DNA from: Tetrahymena thermophila SB210
Lineage: Eukaryota; Ciliophora; Oligohymenophorea; Hymenostomatida; Tetrahymenidae
Length of the DNA: 64,000 bases
Reading direction: 5' to 3'
Assembly (NCBI RefSeq): GCF_000189635.1
Contig: NW_002476387.1
Location: 868,001-932,000 of the forward strand
A program made the position numbers and the translations under genes. The first letter of the stretch is position 1, and each line of letters begins with the position of its first letter. This document shows positions 13,501 to 26,803 of this stretch, in pieces. The notes below the pieces were generated by a model that saw only the letters and a list, made by a program, of their open reading frames with translations, made no database searches and was not told where the DNA came from.

Positions 13501-14136
13501 TTAATAAAATTAATAAAAATAAATTATAAATATTTAGAAATAAATATAAATAATTTAAATAAAACTAATGATATGCTTTTTTTACATAAAAAATATTTTA
13601 ATATATAAAAAAAAAACTTTAATAAAACCTAGCTTTTTTTGTGAATTTTTATATTTAACTTTATTTATTTAATGAGGAGGATAATACAAATTTATTTTAT
13701 TTATGTTAAAATTCATACTAGAATTTATATTTTAAATTTAGTAGATTTGTACTCAAACAAGCAATCATCCAAAATAAAATAGATAATAATAAACAAAAAC
13801 ACCTATTAAAAATCATCCTAAAGAAATAAACAAAGATGATAAAGAAAACTAAACAAAAAGAATGTTTTAATAAATGTCTTAATAAAATCTTATGAAAAAT
13901 CCACCAGAGAAATCTTAAGCTAAATATCTTTTCAATAGATCCTATTTACGCTTATTAGAAGATTAAATTAAGATTATGGAAATCCCTATATTTGTTTATT
14001 AATATATATTAAATTATACTCAATTGTCTTAATAAATTACATAGTTTGTTATGCATGAACAAATTATTAACTTTTTAATATTTTTTTGAGAAAAATAAAA
14101 CAAATACTCAATAAATAATTAACTATAAAAAGCATT
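10573..14136. other. 3.6-kb AT-rich gene-free stretch
   Basis: I searched both strands. The DNA is made of A/T runs with scattered slightly richer patches, for example around 11,900-12,500, but no protein-like reading frame, tRNA or repeat unit stands out. The right end is presumably the promoter of the large membrane-protein gene. Confidence 0.5.
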
Positions 14137-17100
14137 ATGAACATATTTAGCTTCATTTACGTTTTTGTATTTTTTTTGCAAATTAGTGCAAAAGCAGAGC
14201 AATAAATTAATGAACATAATATAAAAAAGAGCTGCGATGATATTATCATTTAAAATTTGTAGAAATAGCAAATTTAGTTCTCTATTGTTGACTAAGAAAT
14301 TTAAGTAGACATCCACAATCAAAAAGAGTTTGATTTACATATCAAAAATTGTATAGCCAATAAAACTTTGACATTTAACCAAATTTCAGAATAGAAGCTC
14401 AAAAATATAACAATTTAGAATGCTGTAAGTACAAATAATAGTTTAATAAGGTTTAAGGGTTTAAGTTAAATTGAAATAGATTATTTTAAGGTAGAAAACT
14501 GTACAATTTATGCAGATTATCTTATAATAGAAATAAGCACTATTCAAAATCTGTTTATTAATTAGTTGTTTGTTATCAATTCTTATTAAATTAACTTAAG
14601 CAGTAATTTGATTGCCATAAACAATTTAGATATTTAAGATTATCAATTCCATGCATACAGTTTGTTTATATTAGCTAATGATTAAGTTGATATCAAAAAT
14701 ATTAAAATTTAAAGCCTTGCATAATTAAAAATACATTCTTCTAATAAAATTAGCATTGAAAAATTTTCTTTAATTACCAGATACATACTAATAATGGATT
14801 TCTACAGCGAAATAATATTTGTTAAAAACCTTTATGCATAGATACCTTACTTATAATTTATAAAAAATTAAGATCAAAAGGCAATAAATAAATAATTTGA
14901 AATTTAAAATATTTTTATTTTGGAAAATTACAAGAAAAATGATTAAATCTAAATTTATCTTGACCAATTTACTCAAAACTTGAATATAGGTCATATTCAT
15001 TACTTAAACAAATTTTCTTAGAAATTTTACCTTTTTTTGAAAAATTTGCCAAACACTACAATTAAAAACATTGATTTGAATTTAGACAATTACTAAAATA
15101 ATTCAGACCTTGACTAACCTATTATTACTGGAGTTAATTTACAAAATTTTACTTTAAGAAATGCAAATTTTTTGTCTAATTTCAGCACACTCAATATCAA
15201 CATATTCAAATTTTAAAACGTGAATACAATAAAAATTGAATAGTTGAGTATATAAGACACAATTTTTAAATAAAAATTGGTTGATGTAAATAAATCTAAT
15301 TATACACTCTTAAGTGGTTTTAGAGTAAAAAATTGTTTCTTTAATGAAAGTCTTATTGAGATGCAATAAACCCATATAAATATAATAAAAAACTCCATCT
15401 TTATCTTAGAATCAAATTCATCCTTGTTTAACTACTTTTCAGCTTTAGATAATTTAAATTAAACAAGCGAGTCAATTACAAAAAACTAAATGCTAGCTCT
15501 TTTTGACAAAAAAGATGGCTCTAAGTCTTTAATTAATATATATGATTTTTAAGAGGTTTATGCCTAAGATACTGCTTACGAAGTAATATTATAAAATATA
15601 TAAGCAGATTTTAGTGGGTATGATTCTAGATTTATATCTGTCTAAAATCCTCATTTTGAAGTATTAGTTGAAAAAAGTAGCTTTTCAAATATGAAATCGT
15701 CCCAAAATGGAGGATGTCTAAGATTTTAAAATACAACCGCTGTCGGCATTGGTTCATCTAACTTCACCAATTGCAAAAGTAATAAATTTGGAGGAGCTAT
15801 TTCTATTTTTCCTAAAAATTTACGCTAATATACTAATATTACAGGGCTCAATATTATAGGAAATAGTGCTTTATTTGGAGGAGGTATATTTGTTAACTCG
15901 AGAAGCACTATTGACGAATAAAAAGATGTTACCTTTAAAAATAACACTTCAAGTTATTTAGACAATGATTTATAAGTTTGTAAACTATCATTTGCTATAA
16001 AATAAATTATTGAATACATTCCAAATTATTTTTAGCAAGAATACCTAATAAGAAACATACCTTTGAGCAATAATGTTAACTTAACACCTGGTTCTATATA
16101 CGTTGTTGCTATTGAGTTGTAGTTTTTTAGCAATCCAAGTGATGATGAGGATTTTTATACAATAGATAATTTAATTTTTGAGGGAAACATGTACGATTAT
16201 TGTTTTTTAAAATAGGAAAAACCATCATTTGAAGATTATGCCCAATATCTAAACTACTCAATAAACATATAAGAGTTTGATCAAAAAAACCCATATATTT
16301 TATTTTAGCCAAACTCTAAGCTCTCCAAATATTATACTAACTTCTAATATGAAATTGAAATAATAGATAACATCGCTTTCTCAGCCAGTTAATGTATAGA
16401 AGGCTAATAAAGAATCTAATTTAATAATTTAGATAATTCTAGGTATATTTGCTAATACTGTTCATCTATGTCAGCAAATATCAGAAATGATACTTTTGAA
16501 TGCCAAAGTTGTGATTCTTAGTTATTCTCTAAGTGCTATCTAAACTACACAGAGTTAAACACAGGATATTGGAGATAGAGTAACTAAATTAGTAAAGATT
16601 AAATTTACAAATGCTAGAGCGTATTTCATGATTCATGTATTGGAGGTAGTGGATATGGAAACTAGCTATGCTCAGAAGGAAGAGTTGGAAATGAATGTGC
16701 TACGTGTGATGAAACTTCCTCTTATTGGAACTCTACTTATACTGCAAGTGGACTCTATTCTTGTGTTAAGTGTGAAGATATTTAGCAAAATACTCTTAAA
16801 ATATCTCTTGGCTTTTCACTGTTTATAATACTTCTTTTAATTATCAATTTTAATAACTTTAAGAAAACATAAAATTTCCTTTATCAGCAGTACCTCTCAC
16901 AAATGAAGATCATTTTCATAGGTACTAGTTTTACTAAATTTGGACTTGCATCTGTCTATATAAAAGTATTGTCATTCAATGCTTCTCTCCTTGTCTTTAT
17001 CTAAAATTAACTGGAAATTAACTTTTAAAACTCGATTCTTTAAACATCAATTTAATATTCAGCTCCGCTTTAAACGACTTTTGCATCTGTAAACTGTGCC

Positions 17101-18105
17101 CTCTATGAATTTTTTCCAAGTAGTTAGCATTAAGGCATAATAAGACTCAAATTTTACTTAATTCTACCACTGGTCATAATTCCTTTGACACTTATAACTC
17201 CATTCTTAAGATACTTATTTAAATTGTCAAGTCTTAGGTTTTTGAAATACAATATAGCTCTTTCAATAATTTATACTCTATTTATCGTTTTTTATAATTT
17301 AATCCTTAGTACTATTTTAGATTCCTTAACATGTAGAAGTTTTGGTAATGGTGAAAGAGCACTCTAATTAGATTTAACAGTACCTTGCGATTAAGCATCT
17401 AACTATTACATTTACTCATTGATAGGATTGGCAGTTTACTCTATTTTAGTCCCTGCATATTTGATTTATAGTTTGATATCTCGCAAACATAAGTTATATG
17501 CAACTTAAACCCTATTTTAATATGGGTTCTTATATTTGGAGTACAAAAAATAGTTTTATTACTGGGAATTTATTCGTTTTGGATTAAAAATTTCATTCTT
17601 AATAATATAGAAGATCTTTTTTTAGAATACTCAGTTTATGAACTGTCTATACATTGCTATTTTGACTCTCTACCAATATTTTTTATAAAAATTTTAACCA
17701 TTCTAAAGAAGCTCATTAAATAAAATAGAACTAATTAGTGTTTAAATTGTTTTCTTGACATTTGTTTGCACAATAATCTTCTAAAGTTAAAATAATTCTC
17801 TCAATTAGTATCTAAACTATATCCCTAACATACTTCTATCAGTGTGTATAATAATAGCACTAGTTTTTAATTTATATATTTGCTTGGCAACTATATCATC
17901 TCTAGCTGAGACAACAGTTTTAAAAATACTCTCTAATCCTAAATTTTCTTGCATTCATAGATATTTTTCTAAATTTTATAATAATAGCAATTAAGAAAGA
18001 ACAAGGAAGAATTTAAAAATTTTCAGATAAAAAGTCAAATTTATTATTTAATTCAAAAATCAATAAGAAAATTTTGAAATTAATGATAAAAATTATTTCT
18101 TTTGA
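14137..18105 (+). CDS. Large beta-helix (POMP-like) multi-pass membrane protein
   Basis: One uninterrupted frame encodes 1322 residues, from ATG 14137-14139 to TGA 18103-18105, with no intron. A signal peptide (MNIFSFIYVFVFFLQISAKA) is followed by about 650 residues of N/I/L/S-rich short beta repeats, typical of a right-handed parallel beta-helix. The characteristic GGAI-type motifs appear as NKFGGAISI and FGGGIFV, as in polymorphic outer-membrane-protein repeats. A cysteine-rich segment with paired CxxC-like cysteines spans about residues 770-880. From about residue 885 there are seven or eight hydrophobic spans, for example SLGFSLFIILLLIINFN and SVCIIIALVFNLYICLATI. This is the layout of a large ciliate family of surface membrane proteins with no assigned biochemical role. 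A receptor or adhesion function is a guess. Confidence 0.85.
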
Positions 18106-19842
18106 AAAAAAGCCAAAGCCTTTATTAATTCATATAAATATGCTCATTAATAAAAAAATATTTTAGCTACCTAACTAATTATTTAACTAAATATTAAAGT
18201 TTATTATTCCTAAATTAATATAATATTTATATTCTATATAAAAATACATCATAAATTATTAAAATCCTTTAATTAATAATAAAAAAATATTTTAACTTTT
18301 TCTTTTATTCTCTATTATTTTATTTCATATTTTTAAATACAATTTTATAAATTATTTTATATTTTAATTAATTGATTTAATTATTATAAAAATTTATTAA
18401 AAATTGAAGAATCAATATCACAAATAATTAATATTTTAATTAATCCCGTGATTATTTATTTAAAATTTACAATTTATATTGAAAATTTTTGTTGTCTTTA
18501 AATGGAATAATGTTTGTTAAAAATTTCTCATTAACAGATATTTATAAAAAAATAGGTATTAATTGAACCATTAATATAAATATATTAAAAATCCGCCCTA
18601 TAATTATGCTAAATTATTATTGGCATTAGCTATATAATATCTTCTGCTAATATATCTTAAATCTAATAATTTAATTGCAAAATGTAAACAGATTAAATAT
18701 CTCTTGTAAAAATAAAATTACGATAATAAATAAATAAATTACTTTTAATTATCTATTTAATTTCAATTGATGTATTTAAAAAAATGATTGTTTAATTTGC
18801 TAATAAATTAAGAATTATATCTCTATCAAATTCTTTTTTAGCTTAAATAGAAAGCTCAACAATATAAATTATGATAGTTCATATTCTTTTTTTAAAATCC
18901 CCTAATATTTTTAGATTTTTAGTAACAAATTTTATTTTTAAATTAGATTTATAATGAGTGAGTGTGGAAATGCGATTAATTAAATTTTGCAAATAATTGA
19001 ATTTATATGAATGTATGATAATTTAAATGAGTGAAAAAATTGCATTTGTTAATATTGATCAAACTATATTTTATATTTCTTTGAAATACTCAGTCATTTA
19101 AACGTAAATGTAAAAAAAAATAATATTTTTTTAGAAAACATTAAAAAATAAATTTAACTTCTTCAAAAATAAGAAAATAAGGAAGATAAAAATAAATTAA
19201 TGCTATTATTTTTTATAAATATAAATGTATTTTAGAAATAGTCTGTTTAAGCCTTATTTTTTGCTGTAAAATTCAATCAAATAAGCATCTTTTATTAGCA
19301 GAAGAATATTTTTATTAGAAAGTAAAAGTAAATATTTTGCATTTATTTGAAAGATTCATTGTTGTTTAATAAATAAATAATCAATGATAAAAGTTTAATT
19401 TATTTAAATTGTATAGGTCTTAAGCTCTTTAAATTTTAGAGTATAAGAAGTAAATAAATAAAATTAGTTTAGATTTTAGAAATGAATTTTTAAGTAAGTG
19501 CCTTATTGATATTTTATAAAAAATAAATATATATAGACTAAGCGGATAGGAGATTAATGTTATCAGAAAATATAAGAAATGCAAAAAGGAATTTATGTCT
19601 TCAATTAAATAAGAAAAATAAAAGCCAGATGAGAAATTTCAAATTTATTTCTTTTATTTTTATAGTATATAAATTTGTTAAATCAATCCACATATAAAAT
19701 TGTAAATTTTTAATAGATAGATAGTTAGGTGAGCGATCTTAAGTTTTAATCAATTTAACTAAGCTTCATTTGTCATTCTTTTCAAAACTAATTAAATCCA
19801 CTCATTCACTCATTCATTTTTTGAGCTAATCAAATTAATAAT
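18106..19842. other. Intergenic region between converging genes
   Basis: This stretch lies downstream of both the membrane-protein gene (plus) and the chitinase gene (minus). It is AT-rich and I see nothing coding in it. Confidence 0.5.
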
Positions 19843-20967
19843 TCAAACAGCTCTACAACAGTTCCAAGTGCAAGCAGGGTTAAGTAATTGAGAACAGTTG
19901 ATGTGGTTTTCAGCCAAAGGACAGTTCTTTATTGGGACAGGATCAAGCTTGCTCCAAGGGAGTTCAGCATCCCAAGCTTGAAGAATGGCTGCAAACCATT
20001 AAACTCTGTACAAAGTGTGACCATAAAGAGGGAAGTATCCACTAGAGGGACAACAATCGTATCCACCATTAATCAAATTGATGACTTCACCCATGCCACC
20101 TTCTCCAATAATAGCCCTATGAGGGCTGTTTCTTCCAACAGGGAGCCAGTGTTCTTTACTACAAACAGAGTTTGAGCATGAAGAAGGTCCTAAGGGGCAT
20201 TCTTCTTCACACTTGTCATGGAAAGGCCAAGCAGCTTAAGGAACGCACCATCCACCATATTAGTGTTCAGCCATCCAAAACCATAAAGCACTAGTCCAGC
20301 AAAGAGTAGTGTCGTCATTCAATTTAGTGGGATTTAAGAGTAAACGATCATCTCCGTAGAGTTATTAAGAGAAATCTGCATAGTTGTAGTTCCAAGAAAG
20401 TTAAAGAGGACCACGTCCATAATATTAGAGATTGGGATCTACATCACAAAGTTAACCAGCTGTATTGTAAGAACAAGCTTAACAGTTAGGACATCCATTT
20501 TCTTTAGTGCAAGGGAATCCATTGGATGAATCGAAAGAGGTTTCAGCTCCAATAATAGAAAGGAAAGCTGCAAATTCTTACTTGTCTTTTTCTTCGTTTC
20601 CACTGTTGCAAAATTCGGGGAAAGATTTTGCTGCTTCAGTGATTTCTGCAGCCCATTTATTACCAACAGCAGTTGAAATAACAGGATTAATAGATTAGAT
20701 GAGAAGAGCGATACCATTCAAGCTACCTTCTGGGTTAATAGCGTTCATCCAAGCAGTGAAATCACGACTCTTACCATTAGTTTTAATGTAGCTTTTATCA
20801 TATCCTTCAGGTCTATGTTGACTATGATTGTGGAATAATTGGTGATCATGAGGATTGGCAAATTTATTTTTTCCAAATAATTAATAGTTTCTGAATATGC
20901 TAGCACAGTTAGCAAAGCTTATCAATAAAATGAAAGCGCAAACAGAAAGTAATGCAATTTTCTTCAT
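19843..20967 (-). CDS. Secreted GH19 chitinase-like hydrolase
   Basis: An intron-free frame of 374 residues runs from ATG 20965-20967 to TGA 19843-19845. The N-terminus MKKIALLSVCAFILLISFANC is a signal peptide. The GH19 signature is clear: YYGRGPLQLSWNYNYADFSQ followed by NPTKL and TTLCWTSALWFWM, which matches the plant and bacterial chitinase core. The segment AFLSIIGAETSFDSS places a glutamate where the family's catalytic acid lies. Many cysteines (CTKENGCPNCQAC, CEEECPLGPSSC) suggest a disulfide-bonded extracellular or phagosomal enzyme. GH19 enzymes cleave beta-1,4-N-acetylglucosamine polymers, so a digestive role on chitin or related glycans is likely. Its base composition is noticeably richer in G+C than its surroundings. 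Confidence 0.9.
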
Positions 20968-23900
20968 TCTTCTGAAATGTTTAGTATTTAAGGTAATTAA
21001 ACTTCTTTTTAATTAATTTCTAATTATACTAAATTAAGAAATCCAAAAGATCCTTAAAAACTTGTTTGCAATTTTTGATGGCTTATGATTAGATGATAAA
21101 AATATCAAATCCTAATTATTTTGGAACTATAGTAAAGAAAATTCAGTGGTATCGAATTATAATAGGAGAAAAAATACGTATTTAATTTAAATATGAAAAT
21201 CCTTGTTAAGATTTATTTATTTATTTTCTGATAGACTGACTAATCTTAAACTAAAATTAAAAACATAAAAATCAAATTTAATAATTTATTAACATGTTTT
21301 AATTTATAAATTCATTTTTCTACCTGTAAAAGAATTTTCAAATCAGTTAAAAATCATAAATAAATCACTTAGTAAGTATTTATATGTTATTTAAGAAAAA
21401 GCCACAAAATTTTCTTAGCCACAAAATGTGATAGCTTTTACAATTTTCAAATAAAAATTCTTTTATTGTTACAAAATTTATGATCGATTCAAGCTCATTT
21501 GTTTAATCAATTACATAATTAAAAAATAATTCTGTTAAATACTAGAATGAAAATGAATAAAAAAGCTATTTTATATGTTTAAAAATGATAAAAATGAATA
21601 TATATTTTTATCTTAGTCATCAAAGAGTTGATATGAAAGAATAGATGTTAATCATACTATGTATTTTTAACTTATAATTAAATAAAAAATATTTAATTTA
21701 TTAATAAATATTATTAAAAAAGGAACAAACTATTTTTAATTAAGTAAAATATTGATTACTTGATTTTTGTTTTCTTTAAGGATCTATTTTTTGATATGAT
21801 TATTTCAATTATTTAATATAAATTACGTTTTACAGTATTGGTAAATAATTAATTATTTAAAAACTATGAGCATCTATTTAAAAAATATGTAATTAATTTA
21901 ATTCAGATAAATACATACAATTAAATTAATATTATTTATCTATTGAAAAGAAAAAACCACTAAATACCTATTTATGAATTTTCACATTTTTCATTTATAA
22001 AATATATTTTAAAATAAATATTTAAAAAATTATTTTTTTTTTTATTTTTAGATAATTAATAAATAAATGGTAGAATTTATACAATCAATTTATTTGAATA
22101 TATCTTATTTTAAGAATGCAAAAAATGCATCATAAAATATTAAATAAAAATTTTGTTTTTTTAAATTTTTAATAAAACTCTAAATTTAATCCTAGTTTAT
22201 AAATTAATTGCATTAAATATTTTTTTAATTCAACCAATAATTAAATTTATTATTAATTTTTATAGAATTTTCAAAAAATTGCTCTCTTACTTTAATTGAA
22301 ATATATATTCGACACTTTTTTATGATAAAAACTAAGTATTTTGTTTATTTATATTTTTAAAAAAAAAGAAAATTCCTTTTAAAAGGGTTTTTAAATATTT
22401 TAAAACTTAAAATAAATAATTAATTATTATTAGTAATATTTTTAATTAATATTTTTAACAAAAGCTAATAAATTTCTTTAATTAGCTACTTGATAAGCAC
22501 TGGAACATACTACTTTATTGCTTTAAAAATAATTTATTTCTTTACTTTCTAAATATTTAATGAAAAGAATTTTAATTCTTTATTTTTTAAATAGCAAAGC
22601 TAAGTTGTTATTTTATTTTATAATTATAAATTATATCAAAATAAGAATAAAAAAAAAATAGAGTTTTTTAATGGAAAATAAATATTTTATTATTTTAATG
22701 CTTTTTCATCTTAAATTTGCTTTATAATAATATTATTCTTAAATTTTTAAAATTAAAAACTTAATTTAGAGGTTTTAAGATTTTTTATCTATTTTCTTCT
22801 AATGATTAATTTTTTTTTGACTTTTTTTAGTTTTTATCTAATTTGTCAATTAAATTTTAAAAATAAAATTATTTTTTCAAAAGAAATAACATTTAGATAT
22901 AAATTATGTTAAAAAAATATTTTATAAAACAAACAAACCCTTTTTTTAAATTAATAAAATTATTCTATTTAACTTATTAATAATATTTTGATAAATATTT
23001 GCTTAAAAAGATTTTTCATATGTTTTTATAATTTAAATTTAATTGGATTTTTTTAAGATTACTTCAAAATGTTATTTGCACTTTAAGTATCTTATTTTAG
23101 GATAAAAATGGACTTTAATAGATCTTAGATAGGAAATAAATCATTTAATATCCTAAATTTAGTTTGAAGATTTATATGATTGACAAAAATCTGGTTTATA
23201 TTAAACACTTAACTCACTTTACAATAGGAAACCTTACTGATCATATTTTGCATAAATTTTTTAATTTCTTATGGTAAAAGATTTGTAACCTTTAAGTGGA
23301 CGACAATAAAATTAATCAAATGTAAATTAAGAAATAAAAATTAAGTTTAGTAATTAGTATTTTTTTGCTCAAAATATTAAATAGAATGGAGTGAATATTT
23401 ACTAGCAATTTAATGTAACAAGAATATTAATTTTTATAGTATAAAGAAATAATTTGTAGCTTTTAAATATTTTTTTTTAAGCAGCTTTTTTTACAAATAG
23501 ATTGATAGCGGATGTTTTTTAAATTTAATATTAGGCAATTAAATATTTTAAATTGGTTGTAAATGTATTTTGCAAAGGTTGAATCTATGCATTTAATGAT
23601 TACATAAGTGTTGAAACGATTAAATTAAAAAAATAAATTAGTTACTTATGTAAAATAATTAGTATTAAATTAGAAATAAAAAATGAACTGATATAGATAA
23701 TTTAACCCAAATAGACAAAAATAATTTAAATACGTATCACATGATGTAAAAATTTGATAAATCATTAATTTTGAGAATGCGCAGTATCAAAAATTAAATG
23801 CTGGAATGACGTAATTAAAATAGCACAACAATTCTAATTTCATATCTATGGTAGTATTTAAATATAAAAAATAATATATTCTTTAGAAAGATAAAATTAA

Positions 23901-25924
23901 GCTAAATATAGCAAACATGTTGTTTGATACCTACTCGCTTTCATATTAAATTATTAAAACTCTCTTTTGATCAAATATTTTAGCTCTAAAATGACTCTTT
24001 GTTAAATTTTTTATTTTAGTATGTTTTTGCAACATTAATTTCTATGCATAAAATTCCAACCTTGTAAATATACCAAATTTAAGCAATTAGGATATTTACA
24101 CTGTAAATCTCTAAATAATTATTTACAATAAAGAATCTCGTAAGGGAAATAATAAATCACTGTATTAGATTACTCACACAATAGTAAATTTTTCAATTCA
24201 AGCATCAATAGAAAATATTAATATCAATTTTAATGTATGTGAGTATATATGTACTAGTTAGTTATGGGGAACGAACTTACTATATTTTGATTTATTTATT
24301 ATTTATATTTATAGAATATAATTAAGAAAAAGAATTATTTTATTACCTTTATAATCTATTAAAAGTGTTTAAAGTCTATAAAAAATTAATATTTAATGAA
24401 TGTCTATTATTCAAAATTTCTTTTATTTAACTAGCTTCATTTTAGCAAAAATAAATTTGTGTTAGTTAGTTAGTTAATTAATAAGTACGAAATTAAACAC
24501 ATTTTTAATTTTTAAAATATTTTGGCTGAGATATTATCAAAAAGAACAAATTATTTTAGGATTTTTGCTTTTTAAAGAATTTTTAAGTGTTTAATTGTAA
24601 GTTTAGGAAGAGGGCTCTGATAAGCTAAGCTAACTTTTATTCCGTTTAAGATATCTGAATCAAGTTTTTTAGGATTATTCAGTTCTAGATTTTTTAGTAA
24701 GAGTGCTTGCTTGCTTCCTAAAAATATAATTCAAATTTCAATGTAATTTAATTAACAAAATTTTGTGTAAGAAGACAGAAAAGTTAATTTTAAAGCATAA
24801 AATAAAGAAAAATCTGTTAAAATTTTACTAATTCAATTTAATAATATAATTTGATTCAAATATGAAAAAAATAACAAACTCATTCTTTTTAAATGAACTG
24901 CAAAAGAGCTAAAATATTTTAAAGTTATGCATGATGTTATGCTAAGAAGAGTAAGTATGTATTAAAGTTTGATAAGTATTAGAGAAATAATTATTGAGAG
25001 CCTTCTTATTTTTTAATTAATTTATTGTTGTAATTAGTGTTAAACTCTAGCAATATAAGCCAATTATTAATGAATAATTATATAATATGGATTTATCTGA
25101 ATATTACATACTATCAATAAGTTAAGGTTCAATCAATCAAATAAGCTATCAAAATTCAAAAGATAAAAAACTATTTATTTATTTATTTGTAAGAATACGC
25201 ACCTTACTAACTTCTATTTATTCTTTCTAAATGCGTCAATCAATCTTCTAAAGTTCCTTCCATAAAGGATTTTTCATTATTCTACTAAAATTTTGTGATG
25301 AAATTTGAAGCTTAACAATATTCTTTAAATTTTCGATATTTAAACTAGATTGCAATAATTTGTAAAGTTTTACAAACAGTATTTTAATATATCTAATTGA
25401 GGTATATTTGTGAATTAAGTTGGGTAATCACTACTACCAAGAGGAATATTCGGAGATTTGTAGAACATAATTTTTAATTTTTGAAAGGTTTTGTTTGTTT
25501 GTTATGTATGATTAACTGCAAATAAATATAATTTTCCTGATAAAAAGCAAAAAATGAAATTAGTAATTAATTACTTGACTAATTTTGGTTTACATTATGC
25601 TTTAATAGATATATTAATAAAGCAAAAAAATATTGTTTAAAAGAATGTTTCAAGCCGTTGATTTACACCTAAAGCAAGTATTTAAAAGCAAAACAAATAA
25701 AAAACCGGAGAGAAAAAAATATTTTGGCATGATTGAGTAAACAAATAAAAATATTATATTTTATATTCAAAATTTTTTTTTAATTTCAGCAAAATTTTTA
25801 AAACTTTCAATTTAATGCCCAGCCAAATACTATAATGCGTACGTAAGTTAATTTTTTTCTTTGCTATTGTTTATTATTAATCAAAACATTACTTTTAACA
25901 TATTATTGCAATTAAACTAATTAA

Positions 25925-26220
25925 TTTACATCATTTCGAAATCACGTAGATCTCCGTCTTTGTCCAAAGATAGAACACAAACTGATTTTGATTTTTTTCT
26001 GACAGATTTTGATTGCTTTTATAAAAATTATTTACATATTTCTCATTGATTCAAAGCAATTTTTATTACTTCTGTTTGACAATTGTCACTCGGCATCCTG
26101 AATTTTTTGCTTCTTACACAGCTTTGAAGCTGATTTGAATTGCACTGGTTCATGGATTTTAAGTGTATTTTTATAACTAAAAATGAGTACATGCTACTGT
26201 AGTAGTAATCTCGAGTACTT
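25925..26220 (-). pseudogene. Possible gene remnant or unrecognised small gene
   Basis: This patch is clearly richer in G+C than the DNA around it. On the minus strand it reads as short protein-like pieces in different frames. One frame starts with an ATG near 26190 and includes SMNQCNSNQLQSCV and PSDNCQTEVIKIALNQ before a TGA. Another, further downstream, reads KSVCVLSLDKDGDLRDFEMM. The cysteine spacing looks deliberate, but I could not join the pieces with a plausible GT..AG intron. It may be a decayed secreted cysteine-rich protein, a small gene with an intron I missed, or coincidence. Confidence 0.25.
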
Positions 26221-26486
26221 TTTTATTATAGATTTGGAATTAGGTATGTATGTGTGTAAATATGCAATCTACAAGATTCGATAATTTTGAATACTTTTAA
26301 TTATCATGCTTGAAAATGATATATATATATGTAGAGAGAAAGAAAAATAAAGAAATAGAAAGGTTTTGATTGATTGAATAAATTTTTAGTTTATTTTAAA
26401 TTAAAAAGAAATATAAATTAAGGGGTTCAGATATAATTAAAATATATACAATCTAATTAGTACTGTGAAAATAAAATAAATAAATT

Positions 26487-26505
26487 AAGAAAGAAAGAAA
26501 GAAAG
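26487..26505. repeat. AAGA-type microsatellite
   Basis: This is a short run of AAGA units within the gene-poor stretch. It is a simple sequence repeat with no visible role. Confidence 0.6.
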
Positions 26506-26803
26506 ATAAAAAATGCTTTTTGATTACTAAAATACTGTGGATTCTCCCACCAATCAAAACAACATATGTTTCTAACCTATTTATTATAAAGTTCAGCCAA
26601 GATATAATTACGATAGTTAGACTTGTTCTGAATACTCTGATGATGTTAACCATTAGGAAATGTCACAAATTTCATCATAAATTTCTACCAACACATACAA
26701 ATAGTAGAGTTAAATTATTTCTAAGCTAAATACATAAAACGATTTATATTAGTGTGAATATGAAAAAAATCTTACAACTCCTTCATAACAATCTGAGTTT
26801 CAA

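Larger units (their letters stand above)
20968..26803. other. 5.8-kb AT-rich gene-poor stretch
   Basis: This is the longest gap in the window. It holds A/T runs, a weak possible gene remnant at 25925-26220, and a short microsatellite at about 26487-26505. Two overlapping short frames at 26453-26729 on opposite strands look like chance openings. Otherwise I see nothing. Confidence 0.5.

Noticed and set aside
19888-20698. Open frames on the plus strand opposite the chitinase gene (19888-20175 and 20507-20698)
   Set aside because: They are antisense shadows of the G+C-richer GH19 coding sequence, which explains the region fully on the minus strand.
26453-26729. Overlapping short frames on both strands
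   Set aside because: The two strands are open at once in AT-rich DNA next to a microsatellite, with no protein-like features.
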